DNA from: Mycobacterium seoulense
GTDB taxonomy: Bacteria; Actinomycetota; Actinomycetes; Mycobacteriales; Mycobacteriaceae
Assembly (NCBI RefSeq): GCF_010731595.1
Contig: NZ_AP022582.1
Span: 1,922,001 to 1,986,000, forward strand
Reading direction: 5' to 3'
Length of the DNA: 64,000 bases
Below are positions 1-9,748 of this stretch, in pieces; position 1 is the first letter of the stretch; each line of letters starts with the position of its first letter. Under the pieces are notes generated by a model, which saw only the letters and a program-made list of their open reading frames with translations, had not been told where the DNA came from and did no database searches. Position numbers and translations under genes: made by a program.

Positions 1-175
1 AGCGTACTGGTTGTGCGAGCAGGACGGTGCGGAAGCCGCGCCTACGGGTCCCGACGAGTTTCGCGCCGCCGCGTCTCGGCCGCCACGACGGGTTGCCAGC
101 AACGCCGGCGCCGGTGTGCCGAGCCAAGCTTTTCGCCCACGGCGAACGCCACCGGCTGGGCCGATGCGGCCCGAT
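1..175. other. Window edge, no supported gene
   Basis: This stretch lies downstream of prcA. Open frames run through it, but none has recognisable protein character and the longest is antisense to prcA. I see no tRNA, repeat or convincing terminator. Confidence 0.5.
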
Positions 176-949
176 TCAGCCCGCGGAATCGCCGTTGGCA
201 TCCGGCCCTTCGCCGTTGGTTTCCGGCTGCTTCGAATCCCCCTCGTGCAGCAGGCTTTCCAAGGTGGCCCGGTTGATCCGCCGGAACGCCCGCCGCGGCC
301 GGCTGACGTCGAGGATGGCGACCTCCAGGCTGCCCACGTCCGGCGAGGGCTGATCCCCGCTGGATGCGTCGGCGCTGCCGGCCCGCAACGCCCTCACGGC
401 GATCTGTGTCGCGTCGCGCAGGTCGGCGTTCTCTGCATAGGAGTCTTTGAGCGCGGTGGTGATCGGCTCGGTGGTACCGCCCATCACCACGAAATGCGGC
501 TCGTCGGCGATCGAGCCGTCGTAGGTGATCCGGTACAGCTCAGGGGGTTTCGTCTCGCCGTAATGCGCCACCTCAGCAACGCACAGCTCGACCTCGTACG
601 GCTTGGCCTGCTCGGTGAAGATGGTGCCCAGCGTCTGCGCGTAGACGTTGGCCAGCTGGCGCCCCGTGACGTCGCGGCGGTCGTAGGCGTAACCGCGGGT
701 GTCGGCGAACTGGATCCCGCCGCGGCGCAGGTTGTCGAACTCGTTGAACTTGCCGGCAGCCGCGAAGCCCACGCGATCGTAGAGTTCGCTGATCTTCTGC
801 AGGGACCGCGACGGGTTCTCCGCCACAAAGAGCACACCCCCGGCGTAGACCAGCGCCACCACGCTCTTGCCCCGGGCGATGCCCTTGCGGGCGAGCTCGC
901 TGCGCTCGCGCATCGCCTGCTCGGGCGAGATGAAATACGGGAAGCTCAC
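176..949 (-). CDS. prcA: 20S proteasome alpha subunit PrcA
   Basis: Structural alpha subunit of the mycobacterial 20S core. It forms the two outer rings that gate substrate entry and dock the ATPase Mpa. The 257-residue product begins [13 protein letters not shown] and carries the alpha-type motifs [19 protein letters not shown] and VMGGTTEP. It lacks the beta-subunit N-terminal Thr, as expected. M. tuberculosis PrcA is about 248 residues; the extra length is in the variable acidic C-terminal tail. The start is GTG and overlaps the prcB stop by 4 bases (GTGA at 946-949), so the two subunits are translationally coupled and probably made in equal amounts. It is the last gene of the pup-prcB-prcA run. 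Confidence 0.97.
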   Translation of the reverse strand: MSFPYFISPEQAMRERSELARKGIARGKSVVALVYAGGVLFVAENPSRSLQKISELYDRVGFAAAGKFNEFDNLRRGGIQFADTRGYAYDRRDVTGRQLANVYAQTLGTIFTEQAKPYEVELCVAEVAHYGETKPPELYRITYDGSIADEPHFVVMGGTTEPITTALKDSYAENADLRDATQIAVRALRAGSADASSGDQPSPDVGSLEVAILDVSRPRRAFRRINRATLESLLHEGDSKQPETNGEGPDANGDSAG

Positions 950-1824
950 TTCTCACCGCCGTCTGGGCCGAAAGTGTCTGCGCGCGAGCGGCTTTGGATG
1001 ACCTCACGGGCCAATTCGGCGATCCGGCTCTCCGGCACTTCGGCCGCGCCGTCGGCGCCGATGGTGACCGCTGAAGGGTAGATGCCGCGGACCAGGTCGG
1101 GCCCGCCGGTGGCCGAATCGTCGTCGGCGGCGTCGTAGAGCGCCTCGATGGCCACCCGCAGCGCGGAATCGGCATCGGTCACCTGCGAGTACAACTTCTT
1201 TATCGACGACTTGGCGAAGATCGACCCCGAACCGACCGACTGGTAGCCCTCCTCCTCGAGGTTCCAGCCGCCGGCGGCATCGAACGAGACGATCCGGCCG
1301 GCCCCCTCGGGGTCGGGCGCGTCGATGTCGTAGCCCGCCAACAGCGGCAGGGCCACCAGCCCCTGCATCGCGGCGGCCAGGTTTCCGCGCACCATGATCG
1401 CGAGCCGGTTGACCTTGCCGGCAAACGTCAGCGGCACGCCCTCGAGCTTCTCGTAGTGTTCGAGTTCCACCGCGTACAGGCGCGCGAACTCGACGGCGAT
1501 GGCCGCGGTACCCGCGATGCCCGTGGCGGTGTAATCGTCGGTGACGTACACCTTCTTCACGTCGCGCCCGGCGATCATGTTGCCCTGGGTGGAGCGCCGG
1601 TCCCCGGCGATCACGACGCCGCCGGGATATTTCAGCGCGACGATCGTGGTGCCGTGCGGCAGCTGCGATCCGGCCCCACCGGCCTGCGCGCCCCCGCCGA
1701 GGCTCGCCGGCAAGAGCTCCGGCGCCTGGCGGCGCAGAAAGTCAGCAAACGATGACAGGTCTACGGCGGGATTTGCCGGGAGTGCGGAGTTAGTGGACAG
1801 GCGATCGGAGAAGGGCCAGGTCAC
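946..1824 (-). CDS. prcB: 20S proteasome beta subunit PrcB
   Basis: Catalytic beta subunit, a threonine protease that degrades pupylated proteins. I chose the GTG at 1824, giving 292 residues, because the product then begins [10 protein letters not shown] as in M. tuberculosis (291 residues) and the GTG overlaps the pup stop (GTGA, 1821-1824). Residues 1-58 form the propeptide. The [13 protein letters not shown] segment places the nucleophile at Thr59 after autocleavage. Other conserved motifs are [19 protein letters not shown] and [16 protein letters not shown] longer open frame upstream to 2109 is a shadow of pup and is rejected. Confidence 0.97.
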   Translation of the reverse strand: MTWPFSDRLSTNSALPANPAVDLSSFADFLRRQAPELLPASLGGGAQAGGAGSQLPHGTTIVALKYPGGVVIAGDRRSTQGNMIAGRDVKKVYVTDDYTATGIAGTAAIAVEFARLYAVELEHYEKLEGVPLTFAGKVNRLAIMVRGNLAAAMQGLVALPLLAGYDIDAPDPEGAGRIVSFDAAGGWNLEEEGYQSVGSGSIFAKSSIKKLYSQVTDADSALRVAIEALYDAADDDSATGGPDLVRGIYPSAVTIGADGAAEVPESRIAELAREVIQSRSRADTFGPDGGEK

Positions 1825-2015
1825 TGTCCGCCCTTTTGGACGTATGCCCGGACGAAGTCTTCGGCATTCTCTTCGAGGACGTCGTCGATCTCGTCGAGCA
1901 GGTCGTCGGTGTCCTCGGCCAGCTTCTCGCGGCGCTCCTGGCCCGCGGCCGTGCTGTCGGCGAAGTCGTCGTCGTCGCCGCCACCACCGCCACGCTTGGT
2001 CTGCTCTTGAGCCAT
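1821..2015 (-). CDS. pup: Prokaryotic ubiquitin-like protein Pup
   Basis: Small disordered protein tag that is ligated through its C-terminus to substrate lysines and threads into Mpa. It has 64 residues, with a Gly/Asp-rich N-terminal part, a helical region rich in Glu/Asp/Leu ([20 protein letters not shown]) that docks on the Mpa coiled coil, and the C-terminal sequence VQKGGQ. The terminal Gln must be deamidated to Glu by Dop before ligation. AGGAGG at 2022-2027 lies 6 bases before the ATG and is one of the clearest ribosome sites in the window. It is the first gene of pup-prcB-prcA. The ligase PafA is not in the window. Confidence 0.98.
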   Translation of the reverse strand: MAQEQTKRGGGGGDDDDFADSTAAGQERREKLAEDTDDLLDEIDDVLEENAEDFVRAYVQKGGQ

Positions 2016-2135
2016 CGCCGGCCTCCTGCTTCATCTGAACTTGTTCAGCGGCTTGCCTGGTTCCTGAGAGCCACACTGCCCGCTGGTATTTCTCTACCCT
2101 ACCGGTCAACCCCGACGTTCCCCGGTCTAACCGGC

Positions 2136-3644
2136 CTAGCTGGTGAGTTGTTCCACCAGTTCGGCGGCGCTGTCCACCGAGTCCAGCAGCGCTCCGACGT
2201 GCGCCTTACTGCCGCGCAGCGGCTCCAGCGTCGGAATGCGCACCAACGAATCGCCGCCCAGGTCGAAGATCACCGAGTCCCAGCTGGCCGCGGCGATGTC
2301 GGCGCCGAACCTGCGCAGGCATTCCCCGCGGAAGTAGGCGCGCGTGTCGGTCGGCGGGTTGTCGACCGCCTCCAGCACCTGGTGTTCGCTGACCAGACGC
2401 TTCATCGAGCCGCGCGCGACGAGCCGGTTGTACAGACCCTTATCCAGGCGGACATCGGAATATTGCAGGTCGACGAGGTGCAGGCGCGGCGCCGACCAGC
2501 TCAGATTCTCCCGCTGCCGGAACCCTTCGAGCAGTCGCAGCTTGGCGGGCCAGTCGAGCACCTCGGCGCATTCCATCGGGTCGCGCTCGAGTTGGTCGAG
2601 CACGTGCGCCCAGGTCTCCACGATGTGGGCCGCGCGGGGATCAGGGTCGCGGCCGTCGACCAGCTTGGCCACCCGATCCAGGTAAATCCGTTGCAAGGCA
2701 AGGCCCGTCAATTCTCGGCCGTCGGCCAGGGCCACAACGGCCCGCAGCGACGGGTCTCGGCTGATCGCATGGACCGCATGCACCGGCCGGGCCAGTACCA
2801 GGTCGCTCAGGTCGATCCCGTGTTCCGGGCCGACTTCGATCAGGTCGAGGACCAGCGCCGTGGTGCCCAGCTTCAGGTAGGTCGACGTCTCGGCGAGGTT
2901 GGCGTCGCCGATGATGACGTGCAGCCGGCGGTACCGGTCGGCGTCGGCGTGCGGCTCGTCGCGGGTGTTGATGATGCCGCGCTTGAGGGTGGTCTCCAGG
3001 CCGACCTCGACCTCGATGTAGTCGGAACGCTGGGACAGCTGGAAGCCGGGCTCGTCACCGGAGGGCCCGATGCCGACCCGGCCGGAGCCGGTCACCACCT
3101 GGCGGGACACCAGAAAAGGGGTCAGACCCGCGATGATCGACGAAAACGGCGTCTGCCGCGACATCAGGTAGTTCTCGTGCGCGCCGTAGGAGGCGCCCTT
3201 GCCGTCGACGTTGTTCTTGTACAGCTGCAGCTTGGCAGCCCCGGGGACGCTGGCGACGTGCCTGGCCGCGGCCTCCATCACCCGCTCGCCGGCCTTGTCC
3301 CAGATGACCGCGTCCAGCGGGTCGGTGCACTCGGGCGCCGAGTATTCGGGGTGGGCGTGGTCGACGTAGAGCCGCGCCCCGTTGGTCAAAATCATGTTGG
3401 CCGCGCCAACCTCGTCGGCGTCGACCACCGGTGGCGGACCGGCCGAGCGGCTCAGATCGAAACCGCGGGCGTCCCGCAGCGGTGATTCCACCTCGTAGTC
3501 CCAGCGGGTGCGCTTCGCGCGCTGGATGCCGGCGGCGGCGGCATAGGCCAGGACCGCCTGGGTCGAGGTGAGGATCGGGTTGGCCGTCGGGTCCGACGGT
3601 GAGGAAATGCCGTACTCGACCTCCGTCCCGATAATCCGTTGCAT
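2136..3644 (-). CDS. dop: Pup deamidase/depupylase Dop
   Basis: Carboxylate-amine-ligase-fold enzyme that deamidates the C-terminal Gln of Pup and also removes Pup from substrates. The 502-residue protein starts [13 protein letters not shown]; Glu8 and Glu10 belong to the conserved metal/nucleotide-binding strand. Further family motifs are [23 protein letters not shown] and [10 protein letters not shown]. Length matches M. tuberculosis Dop (Rv2112c). It lies 120 bases upstream of pup on the same strand. PafA is a paralogue of similar length, but position beside pup and the deamidase-type N-terminus favour Dop. Confidence 0.95.
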   Translation of the reverse strand: MQRIIGTEVEYGISSPSDPTANPILTSTQAVLAYAAAAGIQRAKRTRWDYEVESPLRDARGFDLSRSAGPPPVVDADEVGAANMILTNGARLYVDHAHPEYSAPECTDPLDAVIWDKAGERVMEAAARHVASVPGAAKLQLYKNNVDGKGASYGAHENYLMSRQTPFSSIIAGLTPFLVSRQVVTGSGRVGIGPSGDEPGFQLSQRSDYIEVEVGLETTLKRGIINTRDEPHADADRYRRLHVIIGDANLAETSTYLKLGTTALVLDLIEVGPEHGIDLSDLVLARPVHAVHAISRDPSLRAVVALADGRELTGLALQRIYLDRVAKLVDGRDPDPRAAHIVETWAHVLDQLERDPMECAEVLDWPAKLRLLEGFRQRENLSWSAPRLHLVDLQYSDVRLDKGLYNRLVARGSMKRLVSEHQVLEAVDNPPTDTRAYFRGECLRRFGADIAAASWDSVIFDLGGDSLVRIPTLEPLRGSKAHVGALLDSVDSAAELVEQLTS

Positions 3645-3655
3645 GACCTAAGCGT

Positions 3656-3690
3656 AGGCCCGCCGACGATGCGCCCCGCGCGGCGGGGCG
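3656..3690. repeat. 35-base direct repeat, copy 1
   Basis: This is identical over 35 bases to 3714-3748, with start points 58 bases apart. The 3' half is a perfect inverted repeat (CGCCCCGC-GCG-GCGGGGCG), so each copy can form an 8-bp GC-only hairpin. The pair sits between the divergent dop and Rv2113-like genes. Confidence 0.9.
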
Positions 3691-3713
3691 TTGAGAAGGC
3701 GGGCAATCCGGCC

Positions 3714-3748
3714 AGGCCCGCCGACGATGCGCCCCGCGCGGCGGGGCG
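3714..3748. repeat. 35-base direct repeat, copy 2
   Basis: Second identical copy of the 3656-3690 element. It is about 70 bases upstream of the plus-strand membrane protein and on the 5' side of dop, so it probably overlaps the promoter region rather than acting as an end-of-gene terminator. Confidence 0.9.
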
Positions 3749-3818
3749 GGCGACAACAGAGATCTGTAGTCACTGAACGCCCGGCGCGGGCGACTCGCCC
3801 GCCGTAGGGTGAGCCGGC

Positions 3819-5006
3819 ATGGACCTCACTCTGCGCCGCGCGCAACGCCAACGGGGTTCGGCGAGTGGTGCGGCTGAAAGCTGGTTCCTGGCGCGGGGTT
3901 TGCCGTCGGTGCTGACCAGGAGGGCGCGGTGGCGACGGCTCTGGCCACGCTCGGCGCCCATGCTGGCGGCGTACGCGACGCTGCAGGCCTGCATCCTGCC
4001 GGTGTATCTGATCACCGGCGGCCACGACGTCGAGATCACCGGTGCGCCAACGACTTCCGAGCTGGCCGTGCTGGTGATCGTCGGCCTCGCCCTCCCGCTG
4101 ATGGCCGTCGTGGGCTGGCTGGTGTCGCGGTCACGAAACGGCCGGGCCCGCGCGGCAATAGCGACCGTTTCGCTCGTGCTGGTGGCGTGCGTGGGCCTGA
4201 CGACGGGAGACGCCGCGGACCTGCAGCAGGAGGCCGTCGTGGTCGCCGTCGTGCTGATTCTGACCGGCGTCGGCGTCGGGTCGGTGGTCGGCTGGGCGGT
4301 GCGGATGATGCTGTCGCATTTCGCCATGGTGGGCGCGCTCGCGGTCCGGGCGTTGCCGGTCGTGCTGTTGACCGCGTTGGTGTTCTTCAACACCTACGTC
4401 TGGCTGATGGCGGCGACGATCAGCGGAAACCGGCTGGGGCTGGCGATGACATTTCTGATGTCCATCGCGGCCGCCTTCGTCGTGTCCGCGACCGTGGAGC
4501 GGGTCCGCCCGATGCTGAGGTCGACGTCGGTGCCCGAAGAGACCGAGCACCTCTCCGCCACGCCCTTCGCAGCCATGCCGGCCGCCCCCGATTGCCCACC
4601 GCTGAAAAAGGCGGAGCGCCTCAACGTCGTCTTCGTCCTGGTCGCGTCCCAACTGGCGCAGATCCTGGTGGTGGCGGTGGTCACCGCCGCGATCTATCTG
4701 ATTCTGGGCCTGATCGTGCTGAGCCCCGAGCTGCTCAACGAATGGACCCACACCTACAAGAGCACCGCGACGGTGTTGGGATTCACGCTGCCGGTTCCGG
4801 ATTCGCTGGTGCACATGAGTCTTTTCCTCGGCGCGCTGACCTTCATGTACATCAGCGCCCGCGCGGCCGGCGACGCCGAATACCGCTCCGCCTTCCTCGA
4901 CCCGCTGATCGAGGACTTGCACACCACTTTGATCGCACGCAACCGCTACCGCGGCGCCGTCGCGCTGTCCGCGCGCGCTGTTGACGGCACCGGCGGTTGT
5001 GACTAG
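3819..5006 (+). CDS. Conserved integral membrane protein (Rv2113-like)
   Basis: 395-residue protein of unknown function. An N-terminal basic segment of about 44 residues precedes roughly eight hydrophobic segments, at about 45-66, 78-100, 105-125, 132-158, 170-200, 205-225, 270-305 and 330-352. A hydrophilic loop lies near 225-265. No transporter or enzyme motif is recognisable. It matches M. tuberculosis Rv2113 in size and position, between dop and the Rv2114-like gene. The next gene starts 9 bases after its stop, so the two are probably co-transcribed. Confidence 0.85.
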   Translation: MDLTLRRAQRQRGSASGAAESWFLARGLPSVLTRRARWRRLWPRSAPMLAAYATLQACILPVYLITGGHDVEITGAPTTSELAVLVIVGLALPLMAVVGWLVSRSRNGRARAAIATVSLVLVACVGLTTGDAADLQQEAVVVAVVLILTGVGVGSVVGWAVRMMLSHFAMVGALAVRALPVVLLTALVFFNTYVWLMAATISGNRLGLAMTFLMSIAAAFVVSATVERVRPMLRSTSVPEETEHLSATPFAAMPAAPDCPPLKKAERLNVVFVLVASQLAQILVVAVVTAAIYLILGLIVLSPELLNEWTHTYKSTATVLGFTLPVPDSLVHMSLFLGALTFMYISARAAGDAEYRSAFLDPLIEDLHTTLIARNRYRGAVALSARAVDGTGGCD

Positions 5007-5015
5007 CTTCACCGT

Positions 5016-5657
5016 GTGTCCGCCCCCCAATCCGACCACGTCGGTAAACACGCACGCGACCTGGCGGGAAAACGCTACGGCGAAGTGCTCCTCGTAACCG
5101 CCGGCGAGGCCGGCCCGCAGGCAACGGTCTACAACAGCTTCCCGCTCAACGACTGCCCGGCCGAGCTGTGGTCCGCGCTCGACCCCCACGCCATCGCCGC
5201 CGAAAACGGTGTGGCCGCGGCCCTGCTCAACGGTCCTCGGTACTGGCTGATGAACGCCATCGAAAAGGACGCCCAGGGCCCGCAGGTGACGAAGACCTTC
5301 GGCGGGATCGAAATGATCCAGCAGGCCACCGTCCTGCTGTCGTCGATGAATCCGGCGCCTTACCTGCCCAACAAGGTCAACCGCCACACGGTGTTCGTCT
5401 TCAACGCCGGCGAACAGATCTACGAACTCATCGACCCTCACGGACAGCACTGGGTGATGCAGACCTTGAGCCAGGTCGCCGACCCCAGCCTGACCCGCGC
5501 GGACCTGCCGCGACTGGCCGACCGGCTCGACCTGCCGGCCGGATGGACCTACCAGCCACGGGTGCTCGCCGAGGAGCTGCGCGTGGACACGAGGACCAGG
5601 GCGGCCCAGGTGTTGCAGGACAACCTCACCAACAGCTATTCGCTGGTGACCGGCTGA
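5016..5657 (+). CDS. Conserved hypothetical protein (Rv2114-like)
   Basis: 213-residue soluble protein of unknown function, starting at GTG (MSAPQSDHVGKHARD). It has no signal peptide or membrane segment. Conserved-looking parts are KRYGEVLLVTAGEAGPQATVYNS near the N-terminus and an aromatic core VNRHTVFVFNAGEQIYELIDPHGQHW. Position between the membrane gene and mpa matches Rv2114 (about 207 residues). Its proximity to dop and mpa suggests a link to the Pup system, but that is inference from context only. Confidence 0.85.
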   Translation: MSAPQSDHVGKHARDLAGKRYGEVLLVTAGEAGPQATVYNSFPLNDCPAELWSALDPHAIAAENGVAAALLNGPRYWLMNAIEKDAQGPQVTKTFGGIEMIQQATVLLSSMNPAPYLPNKVNRHTVFVFNAGEQIYELIDPHGQHWVMQTLSQVADPSLTRADLPRLADRLDLPAGWTYQPRVLAEELRVDTRTRAAQVLQDNLTNSYSLVTG

Positions 5658-5669
5658 CCTGACACGGCA

Positions 5670-5725
5670 CCGCGCCGACACTCAAGCCGCGGCGCGTGGT
5701 GCGCCTGGTTTGAGTGTCGGCGCGG
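5670..5725. terminator. Strong hairpin between convergent genes
   Basis: Arms at 5670-5685 and 5710-5725 are perfect inverted repeats of 16 bases (core CGCGCCGACACTCAA / TTGAGTGTCGGCGCG) around a 24-base loop that is itself GC-rich. The hairpin lies between the stop of the Rv2114-like gene (5657) and the stop of mpa (5735, opposite strand), so it probably ends transcription from both sides. There is no U-tract, which is common in mycobacteria. Confidence 0.65.
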
Positions 5726-5734
5726 CTTGCAGGC

Positions 5735-7564
5735 CTACAGGTACTGGCCGAGGTTCGATTCGGTGTCGATGGCCCGCGACGCGCTCGAACTCTTCCCGGT
5801 GACCAGGGTGCGGATGTAGACGATCCGCTCGCCCTTCTTGCCCGAAATCCGCGCCCAGTCATCGGGGTTGGTGGTGTTGGGCAGGTCCTCGTTCTCGGCG
5901 AATTCGTCGACGATCGAGTCGAGCAGATGCTGAATGCGCAGACCCGGCTGCCCGGTCTCCAGCACCGACTTGATCGCGTTCTTCTTCGCCCGGTCGACCA
6001 CGTTCTGGATCATCGCCCCGGAGTTGAAGTCCTTGAAGTACATGACTTCCTTGTCGCCATTGGCGTAGGTGACCTCCAGGAACCGGTTGTCGTCGATCTC
6101 GGCGTACATCCGCTCGACGACCTTCTCGATCATCGCCTTGATGCACGCGGTGCGGTCTCCCCCGAACTCGGCGAGGTCGTCGGCGTGCAGCGGCAGCGTC
6201 TCGACCAGGTACTTCGAGAAGATGTCTTGCGCCGCTTCGGCATCGGGCCGCTCGATCTTGATCTTCACGTCGAGGCGGCCGGGCCGCAGGATCGCCGGGT
6301 CGATCATGTCCTCACGGTTGGAGGCGCCGATCACGATGACGTTCTCAAGTCCCTCGACCCCGTCGATCTCGCTCAGCAGCTGCGGGACGACGGTGGTCTC
6401 GACGTCCGACGAGACCCCGGTGCCGCGGGTGCGGAAGATCGAGTCCATCTCGTCGAAGAACACGATCACCGGAGTTCCCTCGGACGCCTTCTCCCGTGCC
6501 CGCTGGAAGATCAGCCGGATGTGACGCTCGGTCTCGCCGACGAACTTGTTCAGCAGTTCGGGGCCCTTGATGTTGAGGAAGTAGGACTTCGCCTCGCGCG
6601 CGTCGTCACCGCGCACCTCGGCCATCTTCTTGGCCAGCGAATTCGCCACCGCCTTGGCGATCAAGGTCTTACCGCAGCCGGGCGGGCCGTAGAGCAACAC
6701 ACCCTTGGGCGGGCGCAGCGCGTACTCCCGGTACAGCTCCTTGTGCAGGAACGGCAGCTCGACGGCGTCGCGGATCTGCTCGATCTGGCGGGTCAGGCCG
6801 CCGATGTCGGAGTAGCTGACGTCGGGCACCTCTTCGAGGACCAGGTCTTCGACCTCGGCCTTGGGAATGCGCTCGAACGCGTAACCGGCCTTGGTGTCGA
6901 CCAGCAACGAGTCGCCCGGCCGCAGCTTGCGCGGCCTGGTGTCGTCGTTGAGCGCGTCGGGGTGCCCCTCCGGCAGGTCCTCGGCGACCAGCGGCTCGGC
7001 CAGCCAGACGATGCGTTCCTCGTCGGCGTGCCCGACGACCAGCGCCCGGTGCCCGTCGGCAAGGAGTTCGCGCAGCGTGGAGATCTCGCCGACGGATTCG
7101 AACGTGCCGGCCTCGACGACGGTCAGTGCCTCGTTGAGGCGAACCGTCTGGCCCTTCCGCAGCGACGCCACGTCGATGTTCGGCGAGCAGGTCAGGCGCA
7201 TCTTGCGACCAGAGGTGAACACGTCGACCGTGTCGTCGTCGTGCGAGCCCAGCAGGACGCCGTAGCCACTCGGCGGCTGCCCGAGCCGGTCGACTTCCTC
7301 ACGCAACGCCAGCAGTTGCTGGCGCGCCTCTTTGAGCGTCTCCATCAACTTGGAGTTGCGGGCCGCCAGCGAGTCGATCCGGGCTTCGAGCTGATGCACG
7401 TCGCGCGCCGAGCGGGTGCCGCCCTGCGCCCCGGCTGCGTGCTCGAGTTGCTCGCGCAGCAACGCTGCCTCGCGGCGCAATTCTTCTAATTCGGCAGCAT
7501 CGCCGGGGGACATGCCTGACTCGCGGGGGGTACCGAATGATTCAGAACGCTCTGAGCCACCCAT
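5735..7564 (-). CDS. mpa: Proteasomal AAA+ ATPase Mpa (ARC)
   Basis: Hexameric ATPase that captures Pup, unfolds pupylated substrates and feeds them into the 20S core. I chose the ATG at 7564, giving 609 residues beginning [11 protein letters not shown], the same length as M. tuberculosis Mpa. Layout: coiled coil at about 22-95 that binds Pup, tandem OB domains to about 240, then the AAA+ domain with Walker A GPPGCGKT at 293-300, Walker [11 protein letters not shown] and a second-region [18 protein letters not shown]. The C-terminus ends GQYL; the penultimate Tyr motif docks on the alpha ring. An open frame continues upstream to 7933 without family similarity. Confidence 0.97.
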   Translation of the reverse strand: MGGSERSESFGTPRESGMSPGDAAELEELRREAALLREQLEHAAGAQGGTRSARDVHQLEARIDSLAARNSKLMETLKEARQQLLALREEVDRLGQPPSGYGVLLGSHDDDTVDVFTSGRKMRLTCSPNIDVASLRKGQTVRLNEALTVVEAGTFESVGEISTLRELLADGHRALVVGHADEERIVWLAEPLVAEDLPEGHPDALNDDTRPRKLRPGDSLLVDTKAGYAFERIPKAEVEDLVLEEVPDVSYSDIGGLTRQIEQIRDAVELPFLHKELYREYALRPPKGVLLYGPPGCGKTLIAKAVANSLAKKMAEVRGDDAREAKSYFLNIKGPELLNKFVGETERHIRLIFQRAREKASEGTPVIVFFDEMDSIFRTRGTGVSSDVETTVVPQLLSEIDGVEGLENVIVIGASNREDMIDPAILRPGRLDVKIKIERPDAEAAQDIFSKYLVETLPLHADDLAEFGGDRTACIKAMIEKVVERMYAEIDDNRFLEVTYANGDKEVMYFKDFNSGAMIQNVVDRAKKNAIKSVLETGQPGLRIQHLLDSIVDEFAENEDLPNTTNPDDWARISGKKGERIVYIRTLVTGKSSSASRAIDTESNLGQYL

Positions 7565-7651
7565 GTTGCGCTCCTTTCCCACACCGAATTGGCGCGGTGG
7601 ATACTTCAACGCTACCGGCGATTGACCGATGATGTGCTGAGTCAAATACCC

Positions 7652-7672
7652 ACGAAAAGTTAAGATTTTCGT
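7652..7672. promoter_or_regulatory. Inverted repeat in mpa/lppK divergent region
   Basis: ACGAAAA (7652-7658) and TTTTCGT (7666-7672) are perfect 7-base inverted arms around a 7-base spacer. They lie in the 310-base region between mpa and lppK, about 90 bases upstream of the mpa start. This is an AT-rich spot in a GC-rich background, so an operator or promoter element is plausible. No regulator is identified. Confidence 0.3.
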
Positions 7673-7719
7673 CACGCTGGTAATCTCGGCCACTAATCCC
7701 GCTGATCGAAAGGGCCGCC

Positions 7720-7866
7720 GTGACCACAAAAAGCCTCGCCACGGGCTTGGTCGGCACAGGCGGCGCCGGCGCGGCGACCGCGGGTGTGAGTTCAGTTGCA
7801 CCCGTTGGCCCCACCGCGCGGCGGGCGCCCGCTTCGAGAAGCGCCACGACGCCCCGGCCGGCCTGA
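7720..7866 (+). pseudogene. Leader ORF resembling an MTB12-type signal peptide
   Basis: A 48-codon frame starts at GTG with AAGGG 6 bases upstream and reads [20 protein letters not shown], followed by AGVSSVAP and then an Arg/Pro-rich tail to TGA at 7864-7866. The first 30 residues resemble, from memory, the export signal of the secreted antigen MTB12/CFP-2 (MKMVKSIAAGL...AGVTSI). The mature domain is missing. lppK, whose own domain is MTB12-like, starts 8 bases later. It may be the 5' remnant of a second MTB12-family gene or a translated leader peptide. Low certainty. Confidence 0.35.
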
Positions 7867-7874
7867 CCGACTGG

Positions 7875-8513
7875 ATGCACCGGCACCTGTCCGCAACGTT
7901 GAGCGCCGCCACCGTCCTGGCGGCGGTCGGCATCTCGGGATGCTCGTCGCATCAACAACCCAGAATCGCCTCCTCCGTGCCCGCGGCCGCGCCGGCGACC
8001 TCGAGCACGGTTGTCATCCCTCCGACTACCCCGCTGCCGCCGCCCGAAGCCCTTACCGACATCTTGACCCGGCTGGTCGACCCGAAGATACCCGGCATCA
8101 ACAAGGTGAGTCTGGTCGAAGGAGCGGCTCCCGAAAGTGCCGACAGCCTGGACAAGTTCACCAACGCGCTGCGCGACAACGGCTACCTGCCCATCAACTT
8201 CGTCGCGCACGACATCGCCTGGTCGGACAAGACGTCCTCCGACGTGGTCGCGACCATCGACGTGAACACGGCCCAGCCGGCCAACGGCAGCTTCCACTTC
8301 CCCATGGAATTCACGCCCTTCCAAGGCGGTTGGCAACTGTCCCGACAAACCGCCGAGATGTTGCTGGCGTTGGGCAAGTCGCCGGCGGTGGCGCCGCCGG
8401 CCAACCCGGCGCCGGCCCCGGCTCCCCAGCCGGCCCCCGCAGCGCCGCCCGCGCAGCATCCGGCCCCGGGTCCGGGGCCCGAGCCCGGTCCGACCCCGGG
8501 TCCGCCCGGGTGA
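7875..8513 (+). CDS. lppK: Lipoprotein LppK, MTB12-like domain
   Basis: 212-residue putative lipoprotein. The signal peptide ends in a lipobox GISGC with the lipidated Cys at residue 23. The mature domain (about 55-165) contains [26 protein letters not shown] and [16 protein letters not shown], a pattern I recognise from the MTB12/CFP-2 secreted antigen family. The C-terminal 40 residues are a Pro/Ala-rich low-complexity tail ([13 protein letters not shown]). The start ATG gives a compact signal sequence and agrees with Rv2116. It is divergent from mpa and is followed at once by the DUF503 gene. Confidence 0.85.
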   Translation: MHRHLSATLSAATVLAAVGISGCSSHQQPRIASSVPAAAPATSSTVVIPPTTPLPPPEALTDILTRLVDPKIPGINKVSLVEGAAPESADSLDKFTNALRDNGYLPINFVAHDIAWSDKTSSDVVATIDVNTAQPANGSFHFPMEFTPFQGGWQLSRQTAEMLLALGKSPAVAPPANPAPAPAPQPAPAAPPAQHPAPGPGPEPGPTPGPPG

Positions 8514-8521
8514 CGCGCGGC

Positions 8522-8815
8522 ATGTGGATCGGCTGGCTCGAGTTCGACGTGCTGCTGGGCGATGTCCGATCCCTGAAACAGAAACGGTCGGTGATCCGCC
8601 CCGTGGTCGCCGAGCTGCAGCGCAAGTTCAGCGTGTCGGCGGCCGAGACGGGTTCGCACGAGCTGTATCGACGCGCGGGCATCGGCGTGGCCACGGTGTC
8701 CGGCGACCGCAGCCACGCGGTCGACGTCCTGGACGCGGCGGAACGCCTGGTGGCCGCGCACCCCGAGTTCGAACTCCTGTCGGTGCGGCGCGGCCTGCAG
8801 CGCAGCGACGATTAG
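8522..8815 (+). CDS. DUF503 family protein (Rv2117-like)
   Basis: 97-residue protein starting MWIGWLEFDVLLGD, with the DUF503 hallmark SLKQKRSVIRPVVAELQRKF followed by GVATVSGDRSHAVDVLDAAERLV. DUF503 proteins are small ferredoxin-fold proteins; a YlxP-like role near ribosome-maturation genes is known in other phyla, but the function here is not established. It begins 8 bases after lppK, so it is likely co-transcribed. A GTG at 8511 in the same frame is a possible alternative start; the ATG gives the family length. Confidence 0.88.
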   Translation: MWIGWLEFDVLLGDVRSLKQKRSVIRPVVAELQRKFSVSAAETGSHELYRRAGIGVATVSGDRSHAVDVLDAAERLVAAHPEFELLSVRRGLQRSDD

Positions 8816-8832
8816 GGATTGACGGTTGGTGG

Positions 8833-9735
<903 letters not shown>

Positions 9736-9748
9736 CTACGCTGCGGGC

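Noticed and set aside
1836..3485. Open frame of 549 codons on the plus strand across dop
   Set aside because: Antisense shadow of dop without recognisable domains.
7565..7933. N-terminal extension of Mpa
   Set aside because: The sequence is not Mpa-like and the family start at 7564 gives exactly the known length.
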